Assembly: GCF_019802045.1 (NCBI RefSeq)
Contig: NZ_JAHVHU010000012.1
Span: forward strand, 1 to 64,000
Source: Membranihabitans marinus
GTDB taxonomy: Bacteria > Bacteroidota > Bacteroidia > Chitinophagales > Saprospiraceae
Direction of reading: 5' to 3'
Length of the DNA: 64,000 bases
Every line of letters begins with the position of its first letter. Positions within the stretch are counted from its first letter, which is position 1. The position numbers were made by a program, and so were the translations under genes. The notes beneath the pieces were generated by a model. That model worked only from the letters and a program-made list of their open reading frames with translations. It was not told the origin of the DNA and did not search any database. This document shows, piece after piece, positions 37,635 to 47,800 of the stretch.

Positions 37635-38888
37635 ATGATCAACTCTAGAAGTTTTAGGAATAAAAGGGGAACTCTAAATTTGTTTTATGTTTCTTTTGTA
37701 TTGGTGTTCTTTATAGCAACATCAAATTTTCTTAAAGCGGTAAATTTCAAAGAAGAAGTAAAACCCAAAGGATTTTTGATTTCAGTCGACGAACTGGACG
37801 AGATCAGTATGAAGGCTGAATCCAGGATAGAGCCGCACTATTCAAATGTCATTGACTTTTTAGGTTATATCGATAGTGTATTGGAGGAGTCAAAAAACTG
37901 GTCACCGCTTACGGGTGAAGTTGTTGTTCTTGGAAGATCGTCACGAGATCCTGTTCAGCTGAGCTCTCAGGGGGGGAAGTTAGTATACGGATTGGCCATT
38001 GCGTGGCACCTTACCAATAATATAGGATACGCGGAACATTGCAGGCGGCTTATATTAGACCTTACGGATACTTTTGGATATCGAAATCAAGAAGAAGCTC
38101 AATTTCACTGGGGCGCACAAGGCATTTTGAATCTGGCTCGTGGGGGAACCCCCTATATTTATGCGGCCGATTTACTGGAAGGCTGGGAAGGCTGGTCTGC
38201 AGATGATAAATTGACCTACCAGGTATGGTTGAGGGATGTGCAATATCCCAAAGTAGCCTGGGCAAGTCGTTTTCGAAAGAATAACTGGGGAGTGGCCGGA
38301 TCGTTTTCAGCATCGGCCATTGCGTATTATCTTATGGACCAACCGGATTGGGCACTTCAAGAATATGAACCCACTAGGTTGAGGTTGTCGCCAAAGGAAG
38401 CATTCAAGGTGCACAATAATTTGCAAAGAAAACGGCAATCTACTTCGGATGAATGGAAAATGGATGCAAAAACATTTCTCTGGGGAATTCGACCCAATGG
38501 AGCTATTCCTGAAGAAATTCGCAGAGGAAATGACCCTGTAGATGGTGACTACCTGCCATCTGAAGGGAGTGGTACGCATTATTCAATGACCTATATTGAA
38601 CACCTTACAGCTCACGCTGAATTTTTGCATCGAAGAGGCGATAATTCACTTTATGAAAACATCGAATCTGATGGGTCTGGGTCTTTACTTCGTGCTTATC
38701 TTTTTTTGATTGATAATCCATTGGGCTCCCACTGCTTTACGGCTGGCAGAAGAAATGCTTTGTATATGGCCTACAGCTATTATAAACATCCCGCTTTATT
38801 GCACTCCATCCAAGCGTGTGGAAAAAGTAATATTGCAGGCCAGCGTCTGGCACTTTTCGGACGTCTGACTCACTCGTTTTTTTATTGA
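37635..38888 (+). CDS. Alginate-lyase-like (alpha/alpha)-toroid protein
   Basis: This 417-residue secreted protein (membrane-spanning start LFYVSFVLVFFIATSNFL) has the helical toroid fold of the alginate_lyase family. Markers are SSQGGKLVYGLAIAWHLT early on, the active-site-like FRKNNWGVAGSFSASAIAYYL with a conserved Asn-Asn-Trp, and LPSEGSGTHYSMTYIEHLTAHAEF with His and Tyr in the positions of the lyase base and acid. Polysaccharide lyases of this type cut next to uronic acids by beta-elimination. The family number (PL5-, PL38- or PL17-like) cannot be fixed from motifs. It follows the first sulfatase and precedes the beta-helix gene, in keeping with attack on a sulfated uronate polymer. The length is normal for single-domain members. 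Confidence 0.75.
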   Translation: MINSRSFRNKRGTLNLFYVSFVLVFFIATSNFLKAVNFKEEVKPKGFLISVDELDEISMKAESRIEPHYSNVIDFLGYIDSVLEESKNWSPLTGEVVVLGRSSRDPVQLSSQGGKLVYGLAIAWHLTNNIGYAEHCRRLILDLTDTFGYRNQEEAQFHWGAQGILNLARGGTPYIYAADLLEGWEGWSADDKLTYQVWLRDVQYPKVAWASRFRKNNWGVAGSFSASAIAYYLMDQPDWALQEYEPTRLRLSPKEAFKVHNNLQRKRQSTSDEWKMDAKTFLWGIRPNGAIPEEIRRGNDPVDGDYLPSEGSGTHYSMTYIEHLTAHAEFLHRRGDNSLYENIESDGSGSLLRAYLFLIDNPLGSHCFTAGRRNALYMAYSYYKHPALLHSIQACGKSNIAGQRLALFGRLTHSFFY

Positions 38889-38970
38889 GGGTATAAACGG
38901 TACGGTGGTGTTTACACTGAAAAAATGTTAATAGCTTATTGCTCAAAGCCTTGCAGCATAGAAATGAATC

Positions 38971-40343
38971 ATGATAAGGAATCTAAAAATGTTATTTTTA
39001 CTGATCCTGATAACCCTGGCCATCGTTGCACCGGCTCAGGAAAACAAAGCTTTGAGCCAACAAGGTCTTATTGAAATTGATAATCTGTCTGACTTGCGAA
39101 TCTATGCTAAAAAAAACGGTGTAGAAGTAAAATTAAAACCCGGCAATTACCAAATAGACGAGGCCAAAAGCATCCGATTCATGCAGTTTGCCGGACACAA
39201 TTCGTATTTCGATTTGAGAAATTGCCGGTTTATGGTGGATACCCGGTTGTTTAGACGAACTGATCTCAAAAGAAGTGAGGACGGGAACAACATGTATAGT
39301 GCGATCGAAATTTCCGGCAACAATGTTACTTTGGAAGGACTGTACCTTGAAACCTATGGTGGTCATTCCGGAAGGCAAAGCAAAAATAAAATGGTCAACA
39401 TTGTGGGGGAAGATGTTACACTGAAAAACATGGAGGTGCGAACTGCCGGGTCAAGCCCCTGGGGGTACGGTAGTTTGTATGGACTGGGTGGTGGCGTAGT
39501 GCGCAAAATGAATGGTATCCGCATCGGTTATCCGGCAAAAAATGTAAAGCTGATGGGTTGCAAAGTACACATGCGTGCCATGGGACATGCCATTTTTTTA
39601 CAAGAAACACCTTAATCGAAGATTGCCATGTAGATGGATTGCTGTGTACCACGGATGCAATTCTAGCTGAAAAATCGGGTTATGGCTTTGAAAGAGATTT
39701 TTATGCCGATAAAGGCGGTTACATTGAAGGTGTGACCGTAGCAGAAGATGGAAAGATTGTACCCGGTGAAATTATATCACTGAGCGAAGACGGCATCAGA
39801 ATATACCCCGAATACAGCGGACATCCGACTAAAAATACCACCATAAAAAATTGCACGGTATTTCAGATGCGACGGGGTATTTGTACAGGACTAGGTTCTT
39901 CAGGAGATAAGATTATGAATTGCGAGGTGCGAAATTGTGTCGCAACGGGGTTTAACGTGGGCAACAAAGACACTTTAATCAATTGTAGAGCCGATGCTAA
40001 ATTCTCCGAAGCGTTTTGTGTCCCATACCGTCATGCGGAAAATGCTTTTGTTCAAATGGAAATAATGGACTCCAGAAACGGGAAGGCGAACAAATTGCTG
40101 GCAGCGATAAACGGTTCTGGACATCATGTGGTAATAAAATCTGTCAATCCTTCCTTTGTTCCTGATTCTTTGAAGATAGAACTGTCAAGCAGAAGTGGCT
40201 ATTCATATTATCAGCGTTCAGGCGTAAGTGCCTCGAAAATTAAATTGGAAAATCAAACGTCAGCAAAAGTACTGCTGTTGCCGGGGGCTGTCAATGTTGA
40301 AGTTGAGAGTAATGCGCCGGTCATCGATGCCAGGGAAAAGTGA
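38971..40343 (+). pseudogene. Right-handed beta-helix protein with frameshift
   Basis: Two frames encode one secreted beta-helix protein of about 455 residues. Frame one (38971-39615) has a signal peptide (LFLLILITLAIVAPAQ) and the first coils (NNVTLEGLYLETYGG, EDVTLKNMEVRTAG, KNVKLMGCKVHMRAMGHAIF). Frame two (from about 39600) continues with RNTLIEDCHVDGLL, NTTIKNCTVFQMRRGICTGLG and a C-terminal beta-sandwich. The shift falls in a T7 run (39593-39599); an eighth T restores one frame through AIFFTRNTLIEDC. Such proteins are often polysaccharide lyases or epimerases, consistent with the neighbouring lyase-like gene. Because the rest is intact, the break may be a sequencing error in the homopolymer rather than true loss. 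Confidence 0.8.
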
Positions 40344-40571
40344 AGGACACCTCCGAGTAACGTAATCTATCACAGGTTTTTTGACAAGAGTATTGGCTGT
40401 TATCCAACTTCGATATCGCGGATCCAACAATGTTGTGTTTTTTTTGGAATCGTCTGTAGAGTCAGGAAGCGATTTCATATATTAGGTGCTTGGTTTGGAA
40501 TTGCGCTGCAATATGGGCAGTTTTGGATGTTATTTCACGTCGCATAATGATGCCATTTAAGAGGATTGATA

Positions 40572-41912
40572 ATGATAAGCCCAATAGAACAAATAGTTTT
40601 TGGTTTACTGATTTTGACCGGAGGGGTGTTGCTGATTCCGGAGTGCCTAAAGGCCCAATCACAAGTACCTGAACACATCATACTCACCTGGGAGGATGAT
40701 CCCATGACCACCCAAAGCGTGACCTGGCGTACCGAGAAAAAGGTGCCCGATCCGGTGGCTCAGATTATGAAATCGACGGCCGCACCATATGGTGAAGGAC
40801 ATGCCAAAACCCTGCCAGCGAAGGTTCAGTCCGTGGAAAATGAAGGGGCTAAAGCTTATTATTATTCGGTTACTTTTACCGGTCTGGATCGCGGCACAAA
40901 ATATCTTTACCGCGTGGGAAGCGAAGAAAGCGATTGGAGTGCCTGGACTCAATTTTCCACTGCATCAAAATCGGAGGATGATTTTTCTTTTATTTATCTG
41001 GGCGATATTCAAAATGATATATTTTCGTGGGGCTCAAGAGCAATACGTGCGGCGTATGACCATGCTCCTGATGCCGCATTTGCCCTGTTTGCCGGTGATT
41101 GTGTAAATGATGGGCACAGTAATGATCAATGGATGGAATGGTTTGATGCTTCGGGGTATAGAACTTCGATGATGCCAATCGTACCGGTGACAGGAAACCA
41201 TGAATACGATCATTTGCCGGGATTGGATGAATCAACACTTTCCGTGTATTGGCAAAAGCAATTTGAACTCCCCTCAAATGGACCCCGGGGGCTTGAAGAG
41301 AGCGTATTTTATATGGATTATAAAGACATGCGGTTGGTGGTGCTAAACAGTACTGCTGCTTTAAGCTCGGCCCAAGAAATGCAGCGACAGTCACACTGGT
41401 TGCAGTCCGTACTAGCGGATCATTCTCAGAAATGGACCATTGTTACTTTTCATCACGCTTTGTTCACTGCGCGTGATGGAAACCACGGCGATTATCCGGA
41501 CTTGAGAGCAGCCTGGCAACCCATTTTGGAAAAGCACAAGGTGGACCTGGTCCTCATGGGGCACGATCATGTATATGCCCGTGCCAGTAAACAGACCAAA
41601 ACCATCACAGTGCCTGAAGGAGAGGCGGGGCCTGTCTATTTGGTTTCTGTGGCCGGACCAAAAATGTATGGCGTAGTCCCGGAGCGCCGCTGGATGGATC
41701 GGGCAGCCGTCAATACTCAAATGTATCAGACCGTCACCATCCGTGGTGACCTGCTGGAGTTCCGGGCCTATACAGTGGTTGACGAACTATACGATTCATT
41801 TGATTTGAAAAAACAGCCCGGTGCCTTTAATAAATTTGTGGAAAACATCTCTTCTAAGACGACACCTGAAAATCGCTTTCCGGACGGAAAATCAGTTCGG
41901 TCTAAAAAATAG
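40572..41912 (+). CDS. Purple acid phosphatase-like metallophosphoesterase
   Basis: This protein of about 446 residues has a signal peptide, an N-terminal Ig/FN3-like domain typical of purple acid phosphatases (ILTWEDDPMTTQSVTWRTEK to TKYLYRVGSEESDWS), and a calcineurin-type metallophosphatase domain. All five metal motifs are present: GDIQND, AGDCVNDGH, TGNHEYD, TFHHALF and MGHDHVYAR. It should hydrolyse phosphate esters (possibly from phosphorylated or sulfated polymers, or to gather phosphate) outside the cytoplasm. The ATG at 40572 is preferred over TTG at 40566. A lipoprotein gene begins 10 bases after its stop and is probably translationally linked. Presence inside a sulfatase PUL suggests that the substrate also carries phosphate, but this is inference. 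Confidence 0.9.
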   Translation: MISPIEQIVFGLLILTGGVLLIPECLKAQSQVPEHIILTWEDDPMTTQSVTWRTEKKVPDPVAQIMKSTAAPYGEGHAKTLPAKVQSVENEGAKAYYYSVTFTGLDRGTKYLYRVGSEESDWSAWTQFSTASKSEDDFSFIYLGDIQNDIFSWGSRAIRAAYDHAPDAAFALFAGDCVNDGHSNDQWMEWFDASGYRTSMMPIVPVTGNHEYDHLPGLDESTLSVYWQKQFELPSNGPRGLEESVFYMDYKDMRLVVLNSTAALSSAQEMQRQSHWLQSVLADHSQKWTIVTFHHALFTARDGNHGDYPDLRAAWQPILEKHKVDLVLMGHDHVYARASKQTKTITVPEGEAGPVYLVSVAGPKMYGVVPERRWMDRAAVNTQMYQTVTIRGDLLEFRAYTVVDELYDSFDLKKQPGAFNKFVENISSKTTPENRFPDGKSVRSKK

Positions 41913-41922
41913 AAATGCCTGT

Positions 41923-42924
41923 ATGAATATTTTTTGTCAGATAGTGTACCGTATTGTCATTTGTATTGGTCTGACCAGTCTGAGCTTTGGGTGTTCATAC
42001 ACTGTCTTCGAAAAAGAATTTATTAATCTGCCGGAACAAGGGCACCGTATTTCGCTGGATGGCCAGATCAATATCGATCAGCAAGGCGGACATTTACAAG
42101 GAATTCAACGATATAGCACTGAGAAAGAAACAGTGCTTCTGCTTTCGGGTAGTTCAGATCAGACGGCGTTTATCGTCCAGGCGAAATTGGACGAAGAAGC
42201 GTCAATAATTTCAGCCGACACCTTAATGATAGACCCTTTCCGACATGCGGGAGGATTCCAAATATTTGAAAACTACCTGGCCATTGGTATCGAAGACAAT
42301 CGAGAAAGAAACACCTCACAGGTCCTGGTGTATGATCTGGAAAAAGAAGTAGTGTGGTCTGAACCCGTTCAAAGAATATACAGAGAGGGCGCTTATGAAA
42401 GATCCACGGCAGGTGCTGTCGGAATGACCTCCATAAAAGAACATTATCTTATCGTGGTGGCAGATTGGGATAGCCGCAATCTGGATTTTTATCTGTGCCC
42501 ACGTGATCAATTTGATGCCGGGGAAGATGGGTTTCACAAGATTGGGAGCCTGGCAACGAAAGGCAGCACCGTGATAAAGGGCGTAAGTTCCCCCTGGAAA
42601 CCGTATCAAAACATAAATTTATTTTACGATGCCAACGATCGGTTGTATTTGGTGGGGTTTGGCATTGACGACGATGATCGGAATGTAGCTGACCTATACA
42701 GAGTGAAGTTTGAGGTCGGATTGCTCGATAATACCAATGCTAAGAATAGCTTTAATAAATCGATTTCACTGACCCGGATCGCATCCAAGGAATTTAAGGC
42801 CACAGCGGGAACCAGTTTTAGATGGGGCGCCGGATTGCATCAGCGTAAAGATGGCGGGTTTATCTTGCTGACGTCCCCCGAACATGTGAATTCCTCTTCT
42901 AATATAGGGGTGTATAAAAATTAA
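41923..42924 (+). CDS. Lipoprotein of unknown function, phosphatase partner
   Basis: I do not recognise a named family. The 333-residue lipoprotein (lipobox LSFGC) has repeated short beta-strand blocks (VLLLSGSSDQTAFIVQAKL, FENYLAIGIEDNRERNTSQVLVYDL, EHYLIVVADWDSRNLDFYL, NDRLYLVGFGIDDDDRNVADLYRV) that suggest a beta-propeller of five or more blades. The propeller may bind carbohydrate or phosphate-containing ligands; no catalytic motif is seen. It starts 10 bases after the phosphatase gene, so the two form a unit. The longer open frame from 41821 overlaps the phosphatase and lacks a signal, so the ATG at 41923, which begins the lipoprotein signal, is chosen. Confidence 0.75.
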   Translation: MNIFCQIVYRIVICIGLTSLSFGCSYTVFEKEFINLPEQGHRISLDGQINIDQQGGHLQGIQRYSTEKETVLLLSGSSDQTAFIVQAKLDEEASIISADTLMIDPFRHAGGFQIFENYLAIGIEDNRERNTSQVLVYDLEKEVVWSEPVQRIYREGAYERSTAGAVGMTSIKEHYLIVVADWDSRNLDFYLCPRDQFDAGEDGFHKIGSLATKGSTVIKGVSSPWKPYQNINLFYDANDRLYLVGFGIDDDDRNVADLYRVKFEVGLLDNTNAKNSFNKSISLTRIASKEFKATAGTSFRWGAGLHQRKDGGFILLTSPEHVNSSSNIGVYKN

Positions 42925-43020
42925 TAGGTTTATCAAATGACACGAATCTTCCAGGTTAAGTTTGTGTTTGGTATTTAAAAAATTTTGTTGATCTTAAAGG
43001 CATCGTTTAAAACTTAACCC

Positions 43021-44340
43021 ATGTCCTGGTCCTACATTATTTCCATTGGCGTTCTTCTGTTATCTTCGGCAAGTGCGCAGAATTCTCAAGCTGACTCTTC
43101 AGAATCCAGACCACCTAATATCATCCTCATCATGGCGGATGATCTGGGGTATGAGACATTGGGAGCGAATGGAAGCCAGGAATATCAGACTCCGCATTTG
43201 GATCATCTGGCGGCCGAAGGAATGCGTTTTACCCATTGTCACTCCACCCCGCTATGTACACCTTCTCGAGTCCAAATAATGACGGGAAAGTACAATTTCA
43301 GAAATCATGTCGGATTTGGAATTCTTGATCCGGAAGAAAAAACCTTCGGGCATTACCTGAAATCGGCCGGGTATCAAAATTTAGTGGTGGGAAAATGGCA
43401 ATTGTATGGCAATGCGCACCAACAAAAGTTGGCTGGTGGCCGTACCGGGAGTTTGCCACAGGACGCCGGATTTGATGATTATATGCTTTGGCAGATCAAA
43501 GATCGGGGATATCGATACAAAAGTCCAACACTGGAATCCAAAACCGAGGGACTCAAAACGTATCCTGGTGAATATGGCCCCGATCTATTTGTGGATTACA
43601 TCGAGGCATTCATGGAATCAAACCGGGATCAACCGTTTTTTGTATACTATCCAATGGTGCTTACGCACGATCCATTTCTTCCTACGCCGGACCATCCGGA
43701 GTTCAATGCGTATGATCCTGCAGCTAAAGTCAATAATCCCCGTTATTTTGATGGGGCAGTCAGATACATGGACAAATTGGTTGGGCGGATGAAAACGAAG
43801 GTTAATGAGTTGGGGGTAGCAGAAAACACCTTGATTATTTTCATTGGAGATAATGGGACAGACCGGGATGTGACATCCATGTTTGAAGGAAACGTGTGGC
43901 ATGGAAACAAGGGGTACACCACAGATGCCGGGACTCATGTTCCGATGATTGCGTGGTGGCCTGGAACAATCGCGAAAGAAAGCGTCAATAAGAATTTAAT
44001 TGATTTTACAGATTTTTTGCCATCGCTCCTGGAAGTAGCCGGCGAAGATGTACCGAAGGGTAGAAACCTGGATGGGGTCAGTTTTTACGATCAACTGATG
44101 GGACGTTCTGACGCAGGTATGACGCGGGAGTGGATTTTCTGCGATTACAATCCCCAGTGGGGGAAGTTCGAACCACGGCGGTATGTGTTCGACACAACGT
44201 GGAAGTTGTATGAGAATGGAGAAATATTTAACTTGTCAAACGACATTCTCGAAAAAAATCCAATGGCCAGATCCGACCTACCAGAAGGCGCCCGGAAAAA
44301 GATCGAAAAATTTGAGATGATATTAACGGACATGAAATAA
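43021..44340 (+). CDS. Sulfatase, CTPSR type
   Basis: This 439-residue secreted type I sulfatase (signal ending near SASAQ) has Asp40-Asp41 in IMADDLGYETLG and formylglycine site C79-T-P-S-R83 in CTPSRVQIMTGKYN. It also has VVGKWQLYGNAHQ (Gln instead of the usual His in GKWH), HDPFLPTPDHPEF and the metal site FIGDNGTDRD. The branch is common in Bacteroidota PULs and planctomycetes as arylsulfatase A-like. It lacks extra domains and ends normally (EKFEMILTDMK). The loss of the His in GKWH may mark a different substrate pocket. It follows the phosphatase/lipoprotein pair and precedes another sulfatase. Confidence 0.93.
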   Translation: MSWSYIISIGVLLLSSASAQNSQADSSESRPPNIILIMADDLGYETLGANGSQEYQTPHLDHLAAEGMRFTHCHSTPLCTPSRVQIMTGKYNFRNHVGFGILDPEEKTFGHYLKSAGYQNLVVGKWQLYGNAHQQKLAGGRTGSLPQDAGFDDYMLWQIKDRGYRYKSPTLESKTEGLKTYPGEYGPDLFVDYIEAFMESNRDQPFFVYYPMVLTHDPFLPTPDHPEFNAYDPAAKVNNPRYFDGAVRYMDKLVGRMKTKVNELGVAENTLIIFIGDNGTDRDVTSMFEGNVWHGNKGYTTDAGTHVPMIAWWPGTIAKESVNKNLIDFTDFLPSLLEVAGEDVPKGRNLDGVSFYDQLMGRSDAGMTREWIFCDYNPQWGKFEPRRYVFDTTWKLYENGEIFNLSNDILEKNPMARSDLPEGARKKIEKFEMILTDMK

Positions 44341-44642
44341 ATGGTATAGATCAATGCTCATTAGTTGTAGAGATGAAAAACCAATAGGAGTCTGTGCAAT
44401 GGGAATGGAAATATATTATATAGGGCAAAGGATGCGAACCCGAAAAGTCGATTTTTGGTTGAAAATTGGATTATGGCAGAACTTAAAGCAATGATCAGAA
44501 GATACAAACACAGGACCTCAAACTTATCGTTCCTTGAACTTCAGGGAAGGAAGATTTCATTGGGGCAAACTACAAACGGCCGTCCGCGTGTCGCCCAAGC
44601 TTTAGCGGGGGAACAAGGCCATCAAAATTCAAACTTTAAACC
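44341..44642. other. Intergenic region between two sulfatases
   Basis: About 300 bases without a convincing gene. A 63-codon frame runs into the next gene but has no signal, family motif or codon pattern of its own. No hairpin terminator is evident, so the downstream sulfatase may have its own promoter here. Confidence 0.4.
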
Positions 44643-46088
44643 ATGAACTATTTATTGGTATTGGTATCGATATTTTTCACCCCTTTCTTGTCCGCCCAAA
44701 CGAACAAGAAACCCAACGTTCTTTTTATAATCTCGGATGACCTCACAGCAACCGCTTTGTCGAGTTATGAAAATCCGGCGTGCCAGACGCCCAATATTGA
44801 TAAACTCGCCTCGGAAGGAACCCGGTACACCAGGACGTATTGTCAGTATCCCGTCTGTGGACCATCCCGGGCTTCTTTGATGTTTGGGTATTACCCCACT
44901 GCGACCACCACCTACGGGTATGTGAGCGGTCGTAAAAATGTAGGTCCGGACCGGAAGTCCTGGTCCCAACTTTTTAAGGACAATGGATATTACACGGCGC
45001 GTGTCAGCAAAATATACCATATGGGGGTTCCCATTGATATCGAAACCGGATCCAACGGCAGGGATGATGAAGCTTCATGGACAGAGCGGTTTAACAACCC
45101 GGGGCCCGAATGGAAAGCGGAAGGAGAAGCAGAACTGGTGCAAAACAATCCGTATGGCCTGAAACCCCGAAAGGGAGGTAACGTGATGACGATTGTCAAA
45201 GCGGAAGGAGATGACCTGGTCCACTCCGATGGAAAAACGGCTGAGAAAGCATCTGAATTGATTAGGACACATAAGGATAAGCCTTTTTTTCTGGCTGTTG
45301 GGTTGGTGCGACCCCATGTTCCATTTGTGGCTCCAAAGGAATACTTTGAACCTTATCCGCACGACCAAATGGTGCTTCCGCCGATGGTTATTGATGACTG
45401 GGACGATATTCCGCCGCGTGGTATTAATTATGTTACTAGCGTGAATGCCAATATGTCCACTGAACAGGAGCAAAAAGCAGTGGCTGGATACTATGCATCG
45501 GTGTCTTTTATGGATGCACAGGTAGGAAAAATTTTGAATACCCTTGAACAAGAGGGGCTGAACGAAAATACTATAGTGGTATTCACCTCAGATCATGGTT
45601 TTCACCTTGGCGAACATCGATTTTGGATGAAAGTCAGTCTTCATGAAGAGTCTGCACGGGTTCCCATGATTATTAAGGTGCCCGGAAAAGCTCCAGCCGT
45701 ATGCCATTCATTTACGGAGCTTATTGATCTGTATCCTACGGTGGCGGAACTCGCTGGATTGGATTATTCAGAGCACTTGCAAGGAAAGAGTTTGGTACGG
45801 ACATTGGATGATCCCAACTATGAGGTTCGGGATCACGCATTTTCGGTCACTCAGGGTGGAAAGACTTTTCTGATCCGGACGGACAAATGGGCGTATATCC
45901 AATACAGTGAAGATGCCAGTGCAGGCATGGAGCTGTTTGATATGGAGCACGATCCCAAACAGTACAATAATCTGGCACATAATCCACAATATGCGGATGT
46001 GTTGCAAAAAATGCAACAACGTCTTAAAGATAAACTGGCTGAGGTCCGGGATAATGATTTGGGAATAAGCTATGGTGAGGAAAATTGA
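44643..46088 (+). CDS. Iduronate-2-sulfatase-like sulfatase, CGPSR type
   Basis: This 481-residue secreted sulfatase has Asp32-Asp33 in IISDDLTATALSSYENP and the formylglycine site C72-G-P-S-R76 in PVCGPSRASLMFGYYPT. RVSKIYHMGVPIDIETG, AVGLVRPHVPFVAPKEYFEPY and the metal site TSDHGFHLGEHRFWMK are those of the iduronate-2-sulfatase/choline-sulfatase-like branch. Enzymes of this branch remove 2-O-sulfate from uronic acids in glycosaminoglycan- or ulvan-like polymers, or act on other sulfated sugars. Placement with two lyase-like enzymes supports a uronate-containing substrate. The signal peptide is short (LLVLVSIFFTPFLSAQ). It is complete, and the truncated gene at 54370 is the same branch. Confidence 0.92.
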   Translation: MNYLLVLVSIFFTPFLSAQTNKKPNVLFIISDDLTATALSSYENPACQTPNIDKLASEGTRYTRTYCQYPVCGPSRASLMFGYYPTATTTYGYVSGRKNVGPDRKSWSQLFKDNGYYTARVSKIYHMGVPIDIETGSNGRDDEASWTERFNNPGPEWKAEGEAELVQNNPYGLKPRKGGNVMTIVKAEGDDLVHSDGKTAEKASELIRTHKDKPFFLAVGLVRPHVPFVAPKEYFEPYPHDQMVLPPMVIDDWDDIPPRGINYVTSVNANMSTEQEQKAVAGYYASVSFMDAQVGKILNTLEQEGLNENTIVVFTSDHGFHLGEHRFWMKVSLHEESARVPMIIKVPGKAPAVCHSFTELIDLYPTVAELAGLDYSEHLQGKSLVRTLDDPNYEVRDHAFSVTQGGKTFLIRTDKWAYIQYSEDASAGMELFDMEHDPKQYNNLAHNPQYADVLQKMQQRLKDKLAEVRDNDLGISYGEEN

Positions 46089-46363
46089 TGCCTTGTGAAG
46101 TTTGTTGGAAGTTTACATGTGGTAGCTTGAAGGTTGAACGCAGTGAAATATAACTCAGGACCGTTTTGTCATTTGTGTAAGAGCAGAGCTTATGTAGAGC
46201 ATGAGCAACATATATTAATGCCGCAGCGTGGAACGGAGCCCGAGAAGGTGATGATCTGGAATTCCTGATCCCGGCCCAATAATTCGGTTCGATTGATATA
46301 CCATGAAGGTAGGACCGCACAGCACTTATTCATGCATTAAAGCTTACAAATAAAACAATCAAA

Positions 46364-47725
46364 ATGAATGAATCTCTTACTCCATCAAAGGTTCTGTTGA
46401 TCTCCATTTTAATTTTGCTGACCTGTACATCATATGCTCAGTGGGAAAGCCGTGTGGAAGACAATCCAAAACCGAACATCATTATCATTCTGCCTGATGA
46501 CCTGGGTTGGAATGATGTGGGTTATCACGGCTCTTTGATACACACCCCCCACATCGATCAACTGGCCGAAAATGGAATCAAATTAGAGCAGCATTACGTC
46601 ATGCCCACTTGTACTCCTACCCGGGTTAGCCTAATGACTGGAAAGTACCCGAGTCGGTATGGTGTGCTCGGACCCGCTTATGGAGAAGTCATTGATCTGG
46701 GCGATCCGACATTGGCTTCACTTCTGCAGGAACAGGGGTATTATACAGCTATTGCCGGAAAGTGGCATATGGGTTCGCCACCATATACCCCCTTAAAGTA
46801 CGGTTTTGATTCTTCATATGGCTTTTTTGATGGCCAGATTGATCCGTATACGCATGAATACAAGACGGAAACCAAATTGACGGACAGGCGATCCTGGCAC
46901 CGGAATGATGAATACCTGGACGAAGAAGGGCATGCTACGGACCTGATCACAGACGAAGCGGTCCGCGTGATTCAGAAGCAGCGTGATAAACCGTTCTTTT
47001 TGTACGTGGCCTACAGTGTTCCGCATTATCCGCTATCTGAGCCGGAAAAGTGGACCTCAATCTACAACGACTATACGATTTCTCCGTCCCGAAAATGGTA
47101 TGCCGCCAGTGTGAGTCACATGGATGACGGTATCGGACAAATCATCAACGCCCTGGAAGAAACGGGTCAACGAGAAAACACCATGGTTGTGTTTATTAGT
47201 GACAACGGCGGTCAAAAAAGCTGGCACAGTACGACGGAATATAGAGGAGCGTATTCGGACAAACCACACAATGTATTGGGAAATAACTTTCCATTGCGTG
47301 GGTGGAAAGTAGATCTATATGAAGGCGGGATCCGCGTGCCGGCCTTCGTGAATTGGCCGGGAGTGGTAAGTTCCGGAGTCGTACAAGAACCCATTCATAT
47401 TGCGGATTGGCTGCCTACGTTGCTTCATCAGGCCAAAGCTTCTTTTGATGCCGAATACCTGCGATTGGATGGAGCGGATATCTGGGCACTAATAAGGAAT
47501 CAGGATCCTGATTATATCGCACACCCATTTTACTGGAAAACCCGGAATGCTTTTGCGGTGCGTGACGGAGATTGGAAACTGATCGAAGACCGGAAAGATC
47601 AACGCCGGGAACTTTATAATTTATCCACTGATTTTAGAGAAACCACAAATGTGTACGATGTGAATCCTGAAAAAGTAAAAGAACTGGATAAGTTGATGGA
47701 AAAGTTCAGAATCGACGATGAATAG
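46364..47725 (+). CDS. Arylsulfatase B-like sulfatase, CTPTR type
   Basis: This 453-residue secreted sulfatase has Asp45-Asp46 in ILPDDLGWNDVGYHG and the modification site C83-T-P-T-R87 in CTPTRVSLMTGKYPSRYG. IAGKWHMGSPPYTPLKYGFDSSYGF and the metal site FISDNGGQKS mark it as arylsulfatase-B/I/J-like. Thr replaces the usual Ser in the C-x-P-S-R consensus; this variant occurs in natural family members and is probably still converted to formylglycine. The C-terminal part (NAFAVRDGDWKLIEDRKDQRRELYNL) is standard. It has a typical Bacteroidota signal (ILISILILLTCTSYAQ; the Cys may be lipidated). Members remove sulfate from GalNAc-4-sulfate or similar esters, but the substrate is unproved here. Confidence 0.92.
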   Translation: MNESLTPSKVLLISILILLTCTSYAQWESRVEDNPKPNIIIILPDDLGWNDVGYHGSLIHTPHIDQLAENGIKLEQHYVMPTCTPTRVSLMTGKYPSRYGVLGPAYGEVIDLGDPTLASLLQEQGYYTAIAGKWHMGSPPYTPLKYGFDSSYGFFDGQIDPYTHEYKTETKLTDRRSWHRNDEYLDEEGHATDLITDEAVRVIQKQRDKPFFLYVAYSVPHYPLSEPEKWTSIYNDYTISPSRKWYAASVSHMDDGIGQIINALEETGQRENTMVVFISDNGGQKSWHSTTEYRGAYSDKPHNVLGNNFPLRGWKVDLYEGGIRVPAFVNWPGVVSSGVVQEPIHIADWLPTLLHQAKASFDAEYLRLDGADIWALIRNQDPDYIAHPFYWKTRNAFAVRDGDWKLIEDRKDQRRELYNLSTDFRETTNVYDVNPEKVKELDKLMEKFRIDDE

Positions 47726-47800
47726 ATTCTATTGTGTACGTAAACTTTACAAAAAAAATACTATCTTTTACGCCCTCAATGAAAAACAAAATTAAATAAG

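Noticed and set aside
44455-44646. 63-codon frame before the 44643 sulfatase
   Set aside because: It overlaps the sulfatase start, has no signal or family pattern, and the downstream start is well supported.
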